Position numbers and translations under genes: made by a program. This document shows, piece after piece, positions 29,291 to 38,306 of a stretch of DNA of 64,000 bases. Positions within the stretch are counted from its first letter, which is position 1; each line of letters opens with the position of its first letter. Source of the stretch: Comamonadaceae bacterium (GTDB taxonomy: Bacteria; Pseudomonadota; Gammaproteobacteria; Burkholderiales; Burkholderiaceae_C); the NCBI GenBank assembly GCA_947447355.1, contig CANFJF010000002.1:1-64000 (forward strand), in the 5' to 3' direction. A model generated the notes under the pieces. The model did no database searches, was not told the origin of the DNA, and was given only the letters and a program-made list of their open reading frames with translations.

Positions 29291-30393
29291 GCTTCTGCTG
29301 CCTCAAAGGGAGCCACGTGCTGTGCATAGCGCGCCACGTGCTCGTCAGCGTTGCCCAACCAGGCAGACATCACCAGCGCACGGTTCAGGTACAGGCTCAG
29401 GTCGTATTCGTCCGTGAAGCCTATGGCACCATGCAACTGCACGGCCATGCGCACAATGTGGTCCAGCGAATCACCCGCGCGCGCCTTGGCACGACTGGCC
29501 AAGCAGGCACGCTCTGCGGGGGGGCACCCGGCATCCATGCGGGCACAGGCGTTTTGTGCCACATCGCGCGCGAGTTGCTCAGCGATGTGCATATCCACCG
29601 CCTTGTGTTGCAAGGCCTGGAAAGAACCGATTGGTTTGCCGAATTGCACACGGGTGCGCAAGTAGTCCTGCGTCATGGTGTTGACCGTCCGCATGATGCC
29701 CGCCATGTAAACCGCCGCCATGACCAGCGCATGATCGCGCGCCAGTTCGCCGGCCTGGTCTGCCAGGGAGCCCTTCACGATGCACACCTCTGTCCCCAGT
29801 TTGACGCCCTGCAAGGTCAGGCAGGCGGCATCGCTGCCGTCAACCCGACGCTCGCGCGTCACGCTCAAGCCGCTCGCGCCCGCGGCAAGGTGCAGACACG
29901 GATGCCCGCTGCCCGGCTCAAACACCAGCAGAAAATCAGTCGCGTCAGAGGGCGTGACAAAGCGGGCTGTGCCGTTGATGACCCAACCTTGTGGTGTTGC
30001 AAGAATGCTGGCTGACGGCTCCATCCAAGCGATGGCGGGCAACACGTTGCCAGCCATCGTGCCGGCCAGCAGGTCGTCGCGCACCGGTCCATCGCCTTGC
30101 ACCAGCAGGCTCAGTGCGAGTACGCCAGAGGCCACCAGGGGTTCAGGCCCGCAGGCCGCGCCCCATTCGTACACCAGTTGCCCCATATCGGAGAGTCCGC
30201 TGCCAAGGCCGCCATCTGCTTCGGGTGCGAGCACGGCGAGCCAGCCGAGATTTGCCATGGCCATCCACACGTCGGCATCGTGGTTTGGCGTGCGGTCACG
30301 GCAGGCGCGCAGGCGGACGGATGTGCAACGCTTTTGCGCAAATTGCTTTGCCGCGTCGGCGAGCATTCGCTGCTGGTCAGTTTGGGGGTGCAC
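29287..30393 (-). CDS. Acyl-CoA dehydrogenase family protein (smaller partner)
   Basis: RVQFGKPIGSFQALQHKAVDMHIAEQL, VQLHGAIGFTDEYDLSLYLNRAL. Confidence 0.9.
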   Translation of the reverse strand: MHPQTDQQRMLADAAKQFAQKRCTSVRLRACRDRTPNHDADVWMAMANLGWLAVLAPEADGGLGSGLSDMGQLVYEWGAACGPEPLVASGVLALSLLVQGDGPVRDDLLAGTMAGNVLPAIAWMEPSASILATPQGWVINGTARFVTPSDATDFLLVFEPGSGHPCLHLAAGASGLSVTRERRVDGSDAACLTLQGVKLGTEVCIVKGSLADQAGELARDHALVMAAVYMAGIMRTVNTMTQDYLRTRVQFGKPIGSFQALQHKAVDMHIAEQLARDVAQNACARMDAGCPPAERACLASRAKARAGDSLDHIVRMAVQLHGAIGFTDEYDLSLYLNRALVMSAWLGNADEHVARYAQHVAPFEAAEA

Positions 30394-30413
30394 GAAGGGG
30401 ATACCTCAAGGGT

Positions 30414-31196
30414 TCAATAGGTCGGCGTGCGCTTGGCTTCGATGGCATCCAGCGCAGCGGCAAAGTCCGGCCCTGACAGCAACGTGCCCTGCTGCAGCAG
30501 GTTGAACTCCCACTCGCCAGCCAATGTGCCTTCCATGGATCGGCGCAGTGCCACCTTGGCGACACGCATGGCATTGGGCGAGCGGCAGGCCAAGTCTTTT
30601 GCGAAGAGATGGCCTTCGGCACGGAGGTTTTCAGCATCCTCCACGAGCTGACTGGCCAAGCCGATTCGAACGGCCTCTTCACCGTAAACTCGCTGGGCTC
30701 GCATGATCATGTTGGACGCGCGCTCCAACCCGATCAGCCGTGGCAACAGAAACATACCTCCTAGCGGCGGGATCGTGCCAATGGCCGTCCAGTTCTCATG
30801 AAAAAACGACTTCTTCGCTACCACGCGAAAGTCCGCGGCAATCGCCAGTTCACAACCTGCGCCCACTGCGCCACCATTGATCACCGCAACGGTCGGCTTG
30901 GAACACATCTTCACGGCTCGCACAACGCCCTGGAAGAAGCCGTAAACAGCGGTTTGCACCTGCTCGGGCGGCATGCTTTGCACCTCGCGCAGGAAGCCCT
31001 TGTCGCCACCCGAGGAAAAATCCGGCCCGTTGCCGGTGAACAGAATGGCGCGGACACCTTTGTCGGCTTCGAAGGTCTTGATGGCGTCCATCACTTCGCC
31101 CAGAAAGGCGGGTGTCAGGCCATTGCGAGTCTCGGGACGGTTGAAAATGATATGGGCCACCCGGTCGACGACCTCGGTTTGAAGCTGTTCGCTCAT
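30414..31196 (-). CDS. Enoyl-CoA hydratase/isomerase family protein
   Basis: FTGNGPDFSSGGDKGF...KPTVAVINGGAVGAGCELAIAADFRV. Confidence 0.9.
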   Translation of the reverse strand: MSEQLQTEVVDRVAHIIFNRPETRNGLTPAFLGEVMDAIKTFEADKGVRAILFTGNGPDFSSGGDKGFLREVQSMPPEQVQTAVYGFFQGVVRAVKMCSKPTVAVINGGAVGAGCELAIAADFRVVAKKSFFHENWTAIGTIPPLGGMFLLPRLIGLERASNMIMRAQRVYGEEAVRIGLASQLVEDAENLRAEGHLFAKDLACRSPNAMRVAKVALRRSMEGTLAGEWEFNLLQQGTLLSGPDFAAALDAIEAKRTPTY

Positions 31197-31228
31197 GTTG
31201 ATGTTTCCTTGTCTTTTGATGGGTCGTT

Positions 31229-32389
31229 TTAAGGCCGTGCTGAAGCACGCCGGATCATGTGCTTTGCGATAGTGACCTGCTGGATCTGTGTTGTGCCTTC
31301 GTAAATTCGGAATACGCGCACGTCGCGGTACAAGCGCTCGACCACGCTGTCCTGCATATAGCCCGCACCACCGAAGATCTGCACTGCGCGATCAGCCACG
31401 CGGCCGACCATCTCTGACGCAAACATCTTGCAGCAGGACGCTTCCATCGATATGTTTTCGCCGGCGTCGCAACGCGCGGCGCTCTCGATGACCAGTGCGC
31501 GCGCGGCTGCCATTTCAGCTTGGCTGTCGGCCAGCATGGCTTGCACCAGTTGGAAGTCGGCAATGGGCTTGCCAAACTGCTTGCGCTCAAGCGCGTAATG
31601 CAGCGCTTCGTCGATCAGGCGGCGGGCCACGCCGACACAGATGGCTCCCATATGCAAGCGACTCCGATCAATGCCTTGCATGGTGAGCTCAAAGCCGCGG
31701 CCTTCGACGCCCAACAACGCAGTGGCCGGTAAGGCGCAGTCATTGAACGACAGCTCGGCCACATGCGTGCCTTGTTGCCCCATCTTTCGCTCGGGCTTGC
31801 CGCGCATGATTCCCGGTGTGTCGCCGGGGACCAGAAATACCGATACGCCCTTGCCGCCAATGGACGACGGGTCGCTACGTGCCACCACAATGAACAGGTC
31901 GGCACAGTCGGCGTGCGTGATGTAGGTCTTGCGCCCGCTCAGCAGCCAGGAGCCATCGGCCTGACGCGTCGCCTTGGTCTTCAGCGCGGCAGCGTCAGAG
32001 CCGGACTCAGGCTCAGTGAGGGCGAAGGCGGTGAGGATCTCGCCACTGGCAATGCGTGGCAGGTATGTCGCCTGCTGTTCTTCAGAACCACCGACCAAAA
32101 TGGCGCGGCCGCCTAGGCCATTGTTGGCACCTAAGTAGCCACGGAATGCCGGCGCGGCATAGCAGAGTTCAAACACCACCTTTACCTCTTCAGAGGCGTT
32201 GAGATCAAGGCCGCCGAAGCGCTCGGGCAGAGTCATGCCAAACAGTCCCAGCTCACCCATGCTTGCGATCAACTCACGAGGAATATGGTCTTCAGTGGAG
32301 ACGGCTGATTCTGCCGGGATCAGGCGTTCGCGCACAAAACGGGCCACCGTTTCTGTGAATTGCGTCAAGCTTTCAGCGTCAAGTGCCAA
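31229..32389 (-). CDS. Acyl-CoA dehydrogenase family protein
   Basis: FALTEPESGSDAAALKTKA, RKQFGKPIADFQLVQAMLADSQ, IYEGTTQIQQVTIAKHMI. Confidence 0.93.
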   Translation of the reverse strand: MALDAESLTQFTETVARFVRERLIPAESAVSTEDHIPRELIASMGELGLFGMTLPERFGGLDLNASEEVKVVFELCYAAPAFRGYLGANNGLGGRAILVGGSEEQQATYLPRIASGEILTAFALTEPESGSDAAALKTKATRQADGSWLLSGRKTYITHADCADLFIVVARSDPSSIGGKGVSVFLVPGDTPGIMRGKPERKMGQQGTHVAELSFNDCALPATALLGVEGRGFELTMQGIDRSRLHMGAICVGVARRLIDEALHYALERKQFGKPIADFQLVQAMLADSQAEMAAARALVIESAARCDAGENISMEASCCKMFASEMVGRVADRAVQIFGGAGYMQDSVVERLYRDVRVFRIYEGTTQIQQVTIAKHMIRRASARP

Positions 32390-32404
32390 CTTGTTCTCCT
32401 TCTG

Positions 32405-32860
32405 CTAGCGGTAACGGCGCTGTAGAAATTCAGCCACACAGACCGGCTTGGCCTCACCCTCCCGCTCCACACTCATCTCCCAGTTCAGCTGCACGCCATC
32501 GCCGGCGACTTCTTCGCACGTCAGCAACTTGATGCGGCAACGCAGGCGGCTGTTCACGGGCACCGGCGCAGGAAAGCGCACCTTGTTGAGTCCGTAGTTC
32601 ACGCCCATCCGCGTCTTCTCAATGCGAATCAGTGAGGCATACATTTTGGGCAAAAGGGAGAGCGTTAAAAAACCGTGGGCGATGGTTGAGCCGTAAGGCC
32701 CTTCTTTCGCGCGCACCGGGTCCACATGGATCCACTGGTGGTCGCCAGTCGCTTCGGCAAACAAGTTGATCTGTTCCTGCGTGACCTGTATCCAGTCGCT
32801 CACGCCGAGGTCTTGACCCACGACCGGTTTTAGGTCGTCTAGGGTTGCAAATATTTTCAT
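32405..32860 (-). CDS. MaoC-family (R)-specific enoyl-CoA hydratase
   Basis: Start MKIFATLDDLKPVVGQDLGVSDWIQVTQEQINLFAEATGDHQWIHVDPVRAKEGPYGSTIAHGFLTLSL. Confidence 0.92.
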   Translation of the reverse strand: MKIFATLDDLKPVVGQDLGVSDWIQVTQEQINLFAEATGDHQWIHVDPVRAKEGPYGSTIAHGFLTLSLLPKMYASLIRIEKTRMGVNYGLNKVRFPAPVPVNSRLRCRIKLLTCEEVAGDGVQLNWEMSVEREGEAKPVCVAEFLQRRYR

Positions 32861-33870
32861 GTTTTGATCCTGTTTGAATTCATGGTGACGACAACTTTGC
32901 CCAATGCGCGGCGTCCAGACAGTTGTGCCAAGGCTTCGTTGGCTTGCTCGAGTGGAAATCTCTGTGAAATAAACGGCCGGATGTGGCCGGCGGCATACAG
33001 CTTGAACAGGTCTTGCGCGCTTTCTGCAAAAAGCTGCGGCTCGCGTCCGATCCATTCGCCCAAGCTGACCCCCACCACCTGGCATCCCTTGAGCAGCACG
33101 AGGTTGAGTGGTAACCGTGGGATGCCCGCTGGAAAGCCGACCACCAGAAAGCGCCCCTCCCAAGCGGTGGCGCGCAGGCAGGGCTCGGCAATGTCGCCGC
33201 CTACCACGTCGAGCACCACATTCGCGCCGTTCGGACCCACGACATCTTTGATGGAAGCGGCCAGGGCGCGCGACGCATCGCGGCTCAGCTCGCCGACCGG
33301 ATACACCCACCCGGCATCTGCACCATGGCGCAACGCGAAGTCAAGCTTGTCCGATGATGAGACTGCCACGACCACGCGTGCCCCCCAGGCTTTGCCGAGT
33401 TGGATGGCCGCAAGGCCCACCCCTCCGGCGGCCCCGGTCACCAGCAGCGTGTCGCCCGTACTGAGGTGGCCACGATGGCGCAAGGCATAGTAGGCGGTGC
33501 CGTAGGTTAACAACAGTGCGGCACCCTCGTCCATCGGCATGCCCGCCGGCATGTGGACGCATTGGTTGACGTTCAGCACCAAACTTTGCGACAAGCCGCC
33601 AAAGAGCGCGCGGCCCAACACGGCATCATCGAGCTTGAACCCCTGCACCCCAGGGCCGATGGCGTCTACATGTCCCGCAACCTCACCACCGGGCGCAAAG
33701 GGGCGCGATGGCTTGAACTGGTAACGGTCGTCCAGCAGCAGCGTATCCGGAAAGTTGATGCCGCATGCCGCCACTCGGACCCGAACCTGCCCCGGGCCTG
33801 GTTCGGCTGGCGTGATGTTGCGCACGACCAAAGGTTGGCCGGAAACTTCACTGAGGGCTGCCTTAGTCAT
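32857..33870 (-). CDS. NADPH:quinone oxidoreductase-like MDR protein
   Basis: VRVRVAACGINFPDTLLLDDRYQ, LLVTGAAGGVGLAAIQLGKAWGARVV. Confidence 0.9.
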   Translation of the reverse strand: MTKAALSEVSGQPLVVRNITPAEPGPGQVRVRVAACGINFPDTLLLDDRYQFKPSRPFAPGGEVAGHVDAIGPGVQGFKLDDAVLGRALFGGLSQSLVLNVNQCVHMPAGMPMDEGAALLLTYGTAYYALRHRGHLSTGDTLLVTGAAGGVGLAAIQLGKAWGARVVVAVSSSDKLDFALRHGADAGWVYPVGELSRDASRALAASIKDVVGPNGANVVLDVVGGDIAEPCLRATAWEGRFLVVGFPAGIPRLPLNLVLLKGCQVVGVSLGEWIGREPQLFAESAQDLFKLYAAGHIRPFISQRFPLEQANEALAQLSGRRALGKVVVTMNSNRIKT

Positions 33871-33895
33871 GCGTATTTTTTCATGCGTATTTTTT
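33868..33895. repeat. Perfect 14-bp tandem duplication (CATGCGTATTTTTT x2)
   Basis: 33868-33881 and 33882-33895 identical; overlaps start codon of the MDR gene. Confidence 0.9.
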
Positions 33896-33907
33896 AATAT
33901 GTCTGTT

Positions 33908-34657
33908 TCACCCGACCATCGTCAGGCCGCCGCTCACACTCAAGACCTGCCCGGTGACGTAGTCTGCGTTCGGCCCGATCAGGTAGCGAACGGCCTGCGC
34001 CACATCAGCAGGTTGCCCGAGGCGGCGAAGTGGAATCGCGCTGAGCAGCGCCTCCCGGAGTCCTTCGGAGGCTTGCGCATTAAACAGCGGTGTGTCGGTC
34101 GGTCCCGGGCAGACGCAATTCACGTTGATCTGGTAGCGCGCCATTTCGCGGGCAAGCGACTTGGTGAAGGCTATCAGGCCACCCTTGGTCGCCGCGTACG
34201 CCGTCTCACCCATGCTGCCGACACGCCCGGCATCACTGGAAATATTGACAATCTTGCCAGCCTTCGCCTCGATCATCGACGGCAGCACCAGTTGCGTGAG
34301 GCGCATCGCACCCAGCAAATTGACAGCCACGAGTCGCTCCCACAGCTCAGGATCGTTCTTGATAAAAGGGCCAACCTTGTCAAAGCCCGCAGCATTCACC
34401 AAACCATCAACCCGGCCATGAAGGCTCAGAACTTTGGCCGCGAAGGCCTTCACCGAATCGGCCGAAGCCAGATCCAGTTGTGTCGCAGTGATCTCGCCTT
34501 GTCCACCGGGATGCTCTTGAATCGTCCGCTCTGCACCAGCCATGTCCAGATCGCCAATGTGCACGGTTGCGCCTTGCGATGCCAACACCTGGACCGTGGC
34601 CTTGCCGATGCCAGAGGCGCCCCCGGTGACAACGATGATTTTGTCTTTCAATTCCAT
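33908..34657 (-). CDS. SDR-family oxidoreductase
   Basis: MELKDKIIVVTGGASGIGKATVQVLA; YAATKGGLIAFTKSLA. Confidence 0.92.
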   Translation of the reverse strand: MELKDKIIVVTGGASGIGKATVQVLASQGATVHIGDLDMAGAERTIQEHPGGQGEITATQLDLASADSVKAFAAKVLSLHGRVDGLVNAAGFDKVGPFIKNDPELWERLVAVNLLGAMRLTQLVLPSMIEAKAGKIVNISSDAGRVGSMGETAYAATKGGLIAFTKSLAREMARYQINVNCVCPGPTDTPLFNAQASEGLREALLSAIPLRRLGQPADVAQAVRYLIGPNADYVTGQVLSVSGGLTMVG

Positions 34658-34680
34658 GGCGATCCTTTGAGGTTTCTGTT

Positions 34681-35436
34681 TTACTTGACCGACCGAGCGA
34701 GGAAGGCCGCCACCAACTCTTGCGTGCACGGGTGCGCTAAGCAGCTTTTGACGCAGTCTGTCTCTACCGCATATCCGTCACGGCCTGACTCGAAGGCGAC
34801 GCGAATGGCCGCCTTCGCCGCTTGGGCCGCATGGGGCGGCACGGCAGCGAACTGCCGCACGACAGCCTCGACCGCTTCGTCAAACTGTGCTGCTGGCACG
34901 GCCCATTGCACCAGGCCAAGCGCCAGCGCCTGTGCGCCTGTCACTGGGTCGCCGCTGAGGATCATTCGCATGGCGGTGGCGCGACCGACCAGCCGTGGCA
35001 GCCGTTGTGTGCCGCCGGCCCCCGGCATGAGGCCCAACTTAACTTCGGGCAGGCCAAGCTTGGCTTCCTCGGAAGCAAAGCGCATGTCGCAGGCGAGCGC
35101 GAGCTCTAAGCCACCCCCCAGCGCAGAGCCCTTCAGCTCTGCAAGCGTTGGCCGCGTCAGCGCTTCGATGCGCGAAAACAGCTGTTGGTAACGCAGACCC
35201 GGCCCGGCTTGTTCTTCAATCGAGCGGCCAAAATTACCTTCGATTTGCTTCAGATCGGCGCCGCCAGAAAACAGCTTGAGGGCACTGCGCAGCCGCAAGA
35301 GCGACCAGTCGTCGCGCGACTCCAAGCCATCTAACAGATCGTGAAAACCCTGCACCCAAGCATCGTTCATCGCATTGACCGGGGCTCGCGTCAGCGTGAC
35401 CGTCGCTACTGATTGCGCTACGTTCAACTCAAACAT
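34681..35436 (-). CDS. Enoyl-CoA hydratase/isomerase family protein
   Basis: FSGGADLKQIEGNF...RPTLAELKGSALGGGLELALACDMRFA; ATG at 35436. Confidence 0.9.
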   Translation of the reverse strand: MFELNVAQSVATVTLTRAPVNAMNDAWVQGFHDLLDGLESRDDWSLLRLRSALKLFSGGADLKQIEGNFGRSIEEQAGPGLRYQQLFSRIEALTRPTLAELKGSALGGGLELALACDMRFASEEAKLGLPEVKLGLMPGAGGTQRLPRLVGRATAMRMILSGDPVTGAQALALGLVQWAVPAAQFDEAVEAVVRQFAAVPPHAAQAAKAAIRVAFESGRDGYAVETDCVKSCLAHPCTQELVAAFLARSVK

Positions 35437-35449
35437 CGTCGTCTCCGGT

Positions 35450-37483
35450 TCACAGGGCATAGGCGAGGCGCGTGCCCTCGTCGATGGCGCGTAGTGCGTC
35501 GAGTTCGGTCGCGATATGGGCACCGCCAATCACGTCGACCTTGACACCTGCGGCGATCAATTCGTCAGCCAGCGTGCGATTCACTTCCTGGCCGGCGCAG
35601 ACCACCACGGTATCAACCGCCAGCAGCTTGGGTTCACCATCGACCGTGACGTGAAAGCCGGCATCGTCGACCCGCTCATAGGTACAGCCGGTCATCGTCT
35701 TCACGCCGCGCAAGCGCAGCCGGCTTCGGTGGATCCATCCGGTGCTCAGGCCGAGGCGGTCACCTATCCGCGTGTTGGAACGTTGCAGTAATGTCACTTG
35801 GCAGTCCGCCTTTGACATGTGCATTTCTTTGAGGCCGGTAGGTGACTCAGGCGCGACATCAACGCCCCAGTCATTGAAGAACTCTTCCGAGGTCTCGCGA
35901 TGTGAAGCCGGGTGCGGCGCCGTGAGCAACTCCGCCACGTCAAAGCCAATGCCGCCGGTGCCGATGATGGCCACACTGCGACCAGCCGACTTCTTCCCCG
36001 TCAGGAGATCAAAGTAGGAGATGACCTTGGGGTGGTCGGCACCCGGAAAATTCACCTGACGCGGCACGATGCCGGTGGCAATCACCACCCGGTCGAACTG
36101 GTCCGATGCCAGTTGCCGCGATGTGGCGCGCGTATTGAGCTGCACGTCAACACCAAGGCGCGTGAGCTGTTCGCGAAAGTAACGCAAGGTCTCGGCAAAC
36201 TCCAGCTTCCCCGGCACACGCACGGCGAGGTTCAACTGGCCGCCGATCGCATCGGAGGCTTCAAACAAGGTGACCTGGTGCCCGCGCTCCGCCGCCTGCG
36301 TGGCAGCCGCCAGCCCGGCCGGCCCGGCGCCAACCACGGCGACACGCAGCTTGCGGGTAGGCTTCGGTGTCTGGAACTCGAGCTCGCGCCCAGCCTTCGG
36401 ATTCACCAAACAAGTGGTGGTCTTGTTGGCGAAGGCATGGTCTAGGCACGCTTGATTGCAAGCGATGCAAGTGTTGATCGTTTGCGGCAGGCCCGCAGCG
36501 GTCTTGGCGACGAAAAAGGGATCGGCTAAAAAGGGACGGGCCATGGAGACCATGTCAGCGTCGCCACTGGCCAAGAGTTCTTCGGCGAGCTCGGGTGTGT
36601 TGATTCTGTTGGACGCCACCACCGGGATGCTGATGCTGCGCTTGACGCGCGCGATCGCAAAACGGAAAGCGGCGCGCGGCACCGGATACGCAATGGTCGG
36701 CACGGCCGATTCGTGCCATCCGATGCCCGTGTTCAGCAGGTCTGCACCGGCCGCTTGCACCGCTTGTGCCAGAGCCACAATCTCCGCAGCGCTACTGCCG
36801 CCTTCGGCGAGGTCGAGCACCGAAATGCGGTAAGTGATCAGGAATTTTGGGCCCACAGCAGCCCGTATGCGCCGCACGATCTCCACGGGGAAACGCATGC
36901 GTTTTTCGGCGCTGCCACCCCATTCGTCGGTCCGGTTGTTGCAACGCTCAGCCACGAACTGGTGGATCAGGTAGCCTTCTGATCCCATCACTTCGACGCC
37001 GTCGTAGCCAGCCTCTTCAGCCAGCTTGGCGCAGCGCACAAAATCGTCTACCGTCTGCTCCACCTGATCAGTGGTCAAAGCGCGCGGCTTGCGCGGATTG
37101 ATTGGCGAACGAATGTCTGAGGCGCCCACGAGGTTGTCCATCTTGCCGTTACGCCCGGCGTGCAGCAGTTGCAACAAAATTTTGCCGCCGTGCGCATGCA
37201 CGGCATCGGTGACCGGGCGATGCTCATGCAGCGCCTGATCCGAAGTCAGCAGGGCGGGCGCACCGGGCTCAATCAGGCCTTCATCATTGGGCGAACAACC
37301 GCCGGTCACGATGATGGCCACGCCGCCCTTGGCACGCTCACCATAGAAGGCCGCCATGCGACGCACCGGGTCATCCCCCATGTCGATGCGCGTGTGCATC
37401 GAGCCCATGTAGGTCCTGTTGCGCAAGACCACACGGCCCAAGTCCAACGGCGCTAGCAGGCGCGGAAAGTGGTGAGCGCTCAT
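35450..37483 (-). CDS. NADH:flavin oxidoreductase / 2,4-dienoyl-CoA reductase (FadH-like)
   Basis: OYE-like N-terminus, CIACNQACLDHAFANKTTTCLVNPKAGRE Cys cluster, VAVVGAGPAGLAAATQAAERGHQVTLFEA. Confidence 0.9.
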   Translation of the reverse strand: MSAHHFPRLLAPLDLGRVVLRNRTYMGSMHTRIDMGDDPVRRMAAFYGERAKGGVAIIVTGGCSPNDEGLIEPGAPALLTSDQALHEHRPVTDAVHAHGGKILLQLLHAGRNGKMDNLVGASDIRSPINPRKPRALTTDQVEQTVDDFVRCAKLAEEAGYDGVEVMGSEGYLIHQFVAERCNNRTDEWGGSAEKRMRFPVEIVRRIRAAVGPKFLITYRISVLDLAEGGSSAAEIVALAQAVQAAGADLLNTGIGWHESAVPTIAYPVPRAAFRFAIARVKRSISIPVVASNRINTPELAEELLASGDADMVSMARPFLADPFFVAKTAAGLPQTINTCIACNQACLDHAFANKTTTCLVNPKAGRELEFQTPKPTRKLRVAVVGAGPAGLAAATQAAERGHQVTLFEASDAIGGQLNLAVRVPGKLEFAETLRYFREQLTRLGVDVQLNTRATSRQLASDQFDRVVIATGIVPRQVNFPGADHPKVISYFDLLTGKKSAGRSVAIIGTGGIGFDVAELLTAPHPASHRETSEEFFNDWGVDVAPESPTGLKEMHMSKADCQVTLLQRSNTRIGDRLGLSTGWIHRSRLRLRGVKTMTGCTYERVDDAGFHVTVDGEPKLLAVDTVVVCAGQEVNRTLADELIAAGVKVDVIGGAHIATELDALRAIDEGTRLAYAL

Positions 37484-37484
37484 G

Positions 37485-38276
37485 TCAGTCCTTGCGATTA
37501 CGGACGCCGCGGAAATCGGGTTTGCGCTTTTCACGAAAAGCGTTGGCCCCTTCTTTAGATTCGGGCGTCTGATAAAAGAGCGCCAGTGCTTCGAGGCCTG
37601 AGTTGCCAATGCCGCGGATGTTGTCGCTGTCGGCATTGAAAGAACGTTTGGCAATGGCGATCGCCGTTGGGCTCTTCTCCATCAACTCCGCGCACCAAGC
37701 GTCCACCGTAGCATCCAGCTGGTCATGCGGCACGACCACGTTGACGAGGCCCATGGCTGCGGCATCAGCGGCGCTGTAGCGGCGGCAGAAGTACCACATC
37801 TCGCGCGCCTTCTTCTCACCGACGATGCGCGACAAGTAGGCTGTTCCCCAACCAGGATCCACCGAGCCGACCTTGGGTCCGACTTGACCAAAGATGGCTT
37901 TGTCGGACGCAATGGTGAGGTCGCACATCGTGGCCAGTACATTGCCGCCGCCGATTGCAAATCCCTGCACCCGCGCGATCACCGGAACGCGGCTGTCGCG
38001 GATGCAGGCGTGGAGCTCTTCAATGGGCATACCCGCCACGCCGCGTCCTGCATATTTGCCGTCATGCGACGACTGGTCACCACCGGTGCAAAAGGCCCGC
38101 TCACCCGCACCCGCCAAGACAATGGCTCCGATCTCTGGATCGGCATCTGCATCGCGGAAAGCCAGAACCATTTCTTCCACAGTGTCGGGACGGAAGGCAT
38201 TCATCACCTTCTCGCGGTTGATGGTGATGCGCGCCACGCCATTTTTTTTGACGTAAATGATGTCGTTGTAGTCCAT
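37485..38276 (-). CDS. Enoyl-CoA hydratase, MenB-like
   Basis: FCTGGDQSSHDGKYAGRGVAGMPIEELHACIRDSRVPVIARVQGFAIGGGNVLATMCDL. Confidence 0.88.
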   Translation of the reverse strand: MDYNDIIYVKKNGVARITINREKVMNAFRPDTVEEMVLAFRDADADPEIGAIVLAGAGERAFCTGGDQSSHDGKYAGRGVAGMPIEELHACIRDSRVPVIARVQGFAIGGGNVLATMCDLTIASDKAIFGQVGPKVGSVDPGWGTAYLSRIVGEKKAREMWYFCRRYSAADAAAMGLVNVVVPHDQLDATVDAWCAELMEKSPTAIAIAKRSFNADSDNIRGIGNSGLEALALFYQTPESKEGANAFREKRKPDFRGVRNRKD

Positions 38277-38306
38277 AGTCAGTTTTCCTTTTCGCCGATT
38301 TACGCC

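Noticed and set aside
32861-33310. N-terminal extension of the MaoC ORF (32405-33310)
   Set aside because: Overlaps the MDR gene out of frame; MaoC homology begins at MKIFATLDDL with ATG at 32860.
33755-35191. 478-aa plus-strand ORF antisense to MDR, SDR and ECH genes
   Set aside because: Shadow ORF; no recognisable domain and fully overlapped by well-supported minus-strand genes.
37484-37654. N-terminal extension of the dienoyl-CoA reductase ORF
   Set aside because: Overlaps the 3' end of the ECH gene; OYE-like domain begins at MSAHHFPRLLAPLDLG (start 37483).
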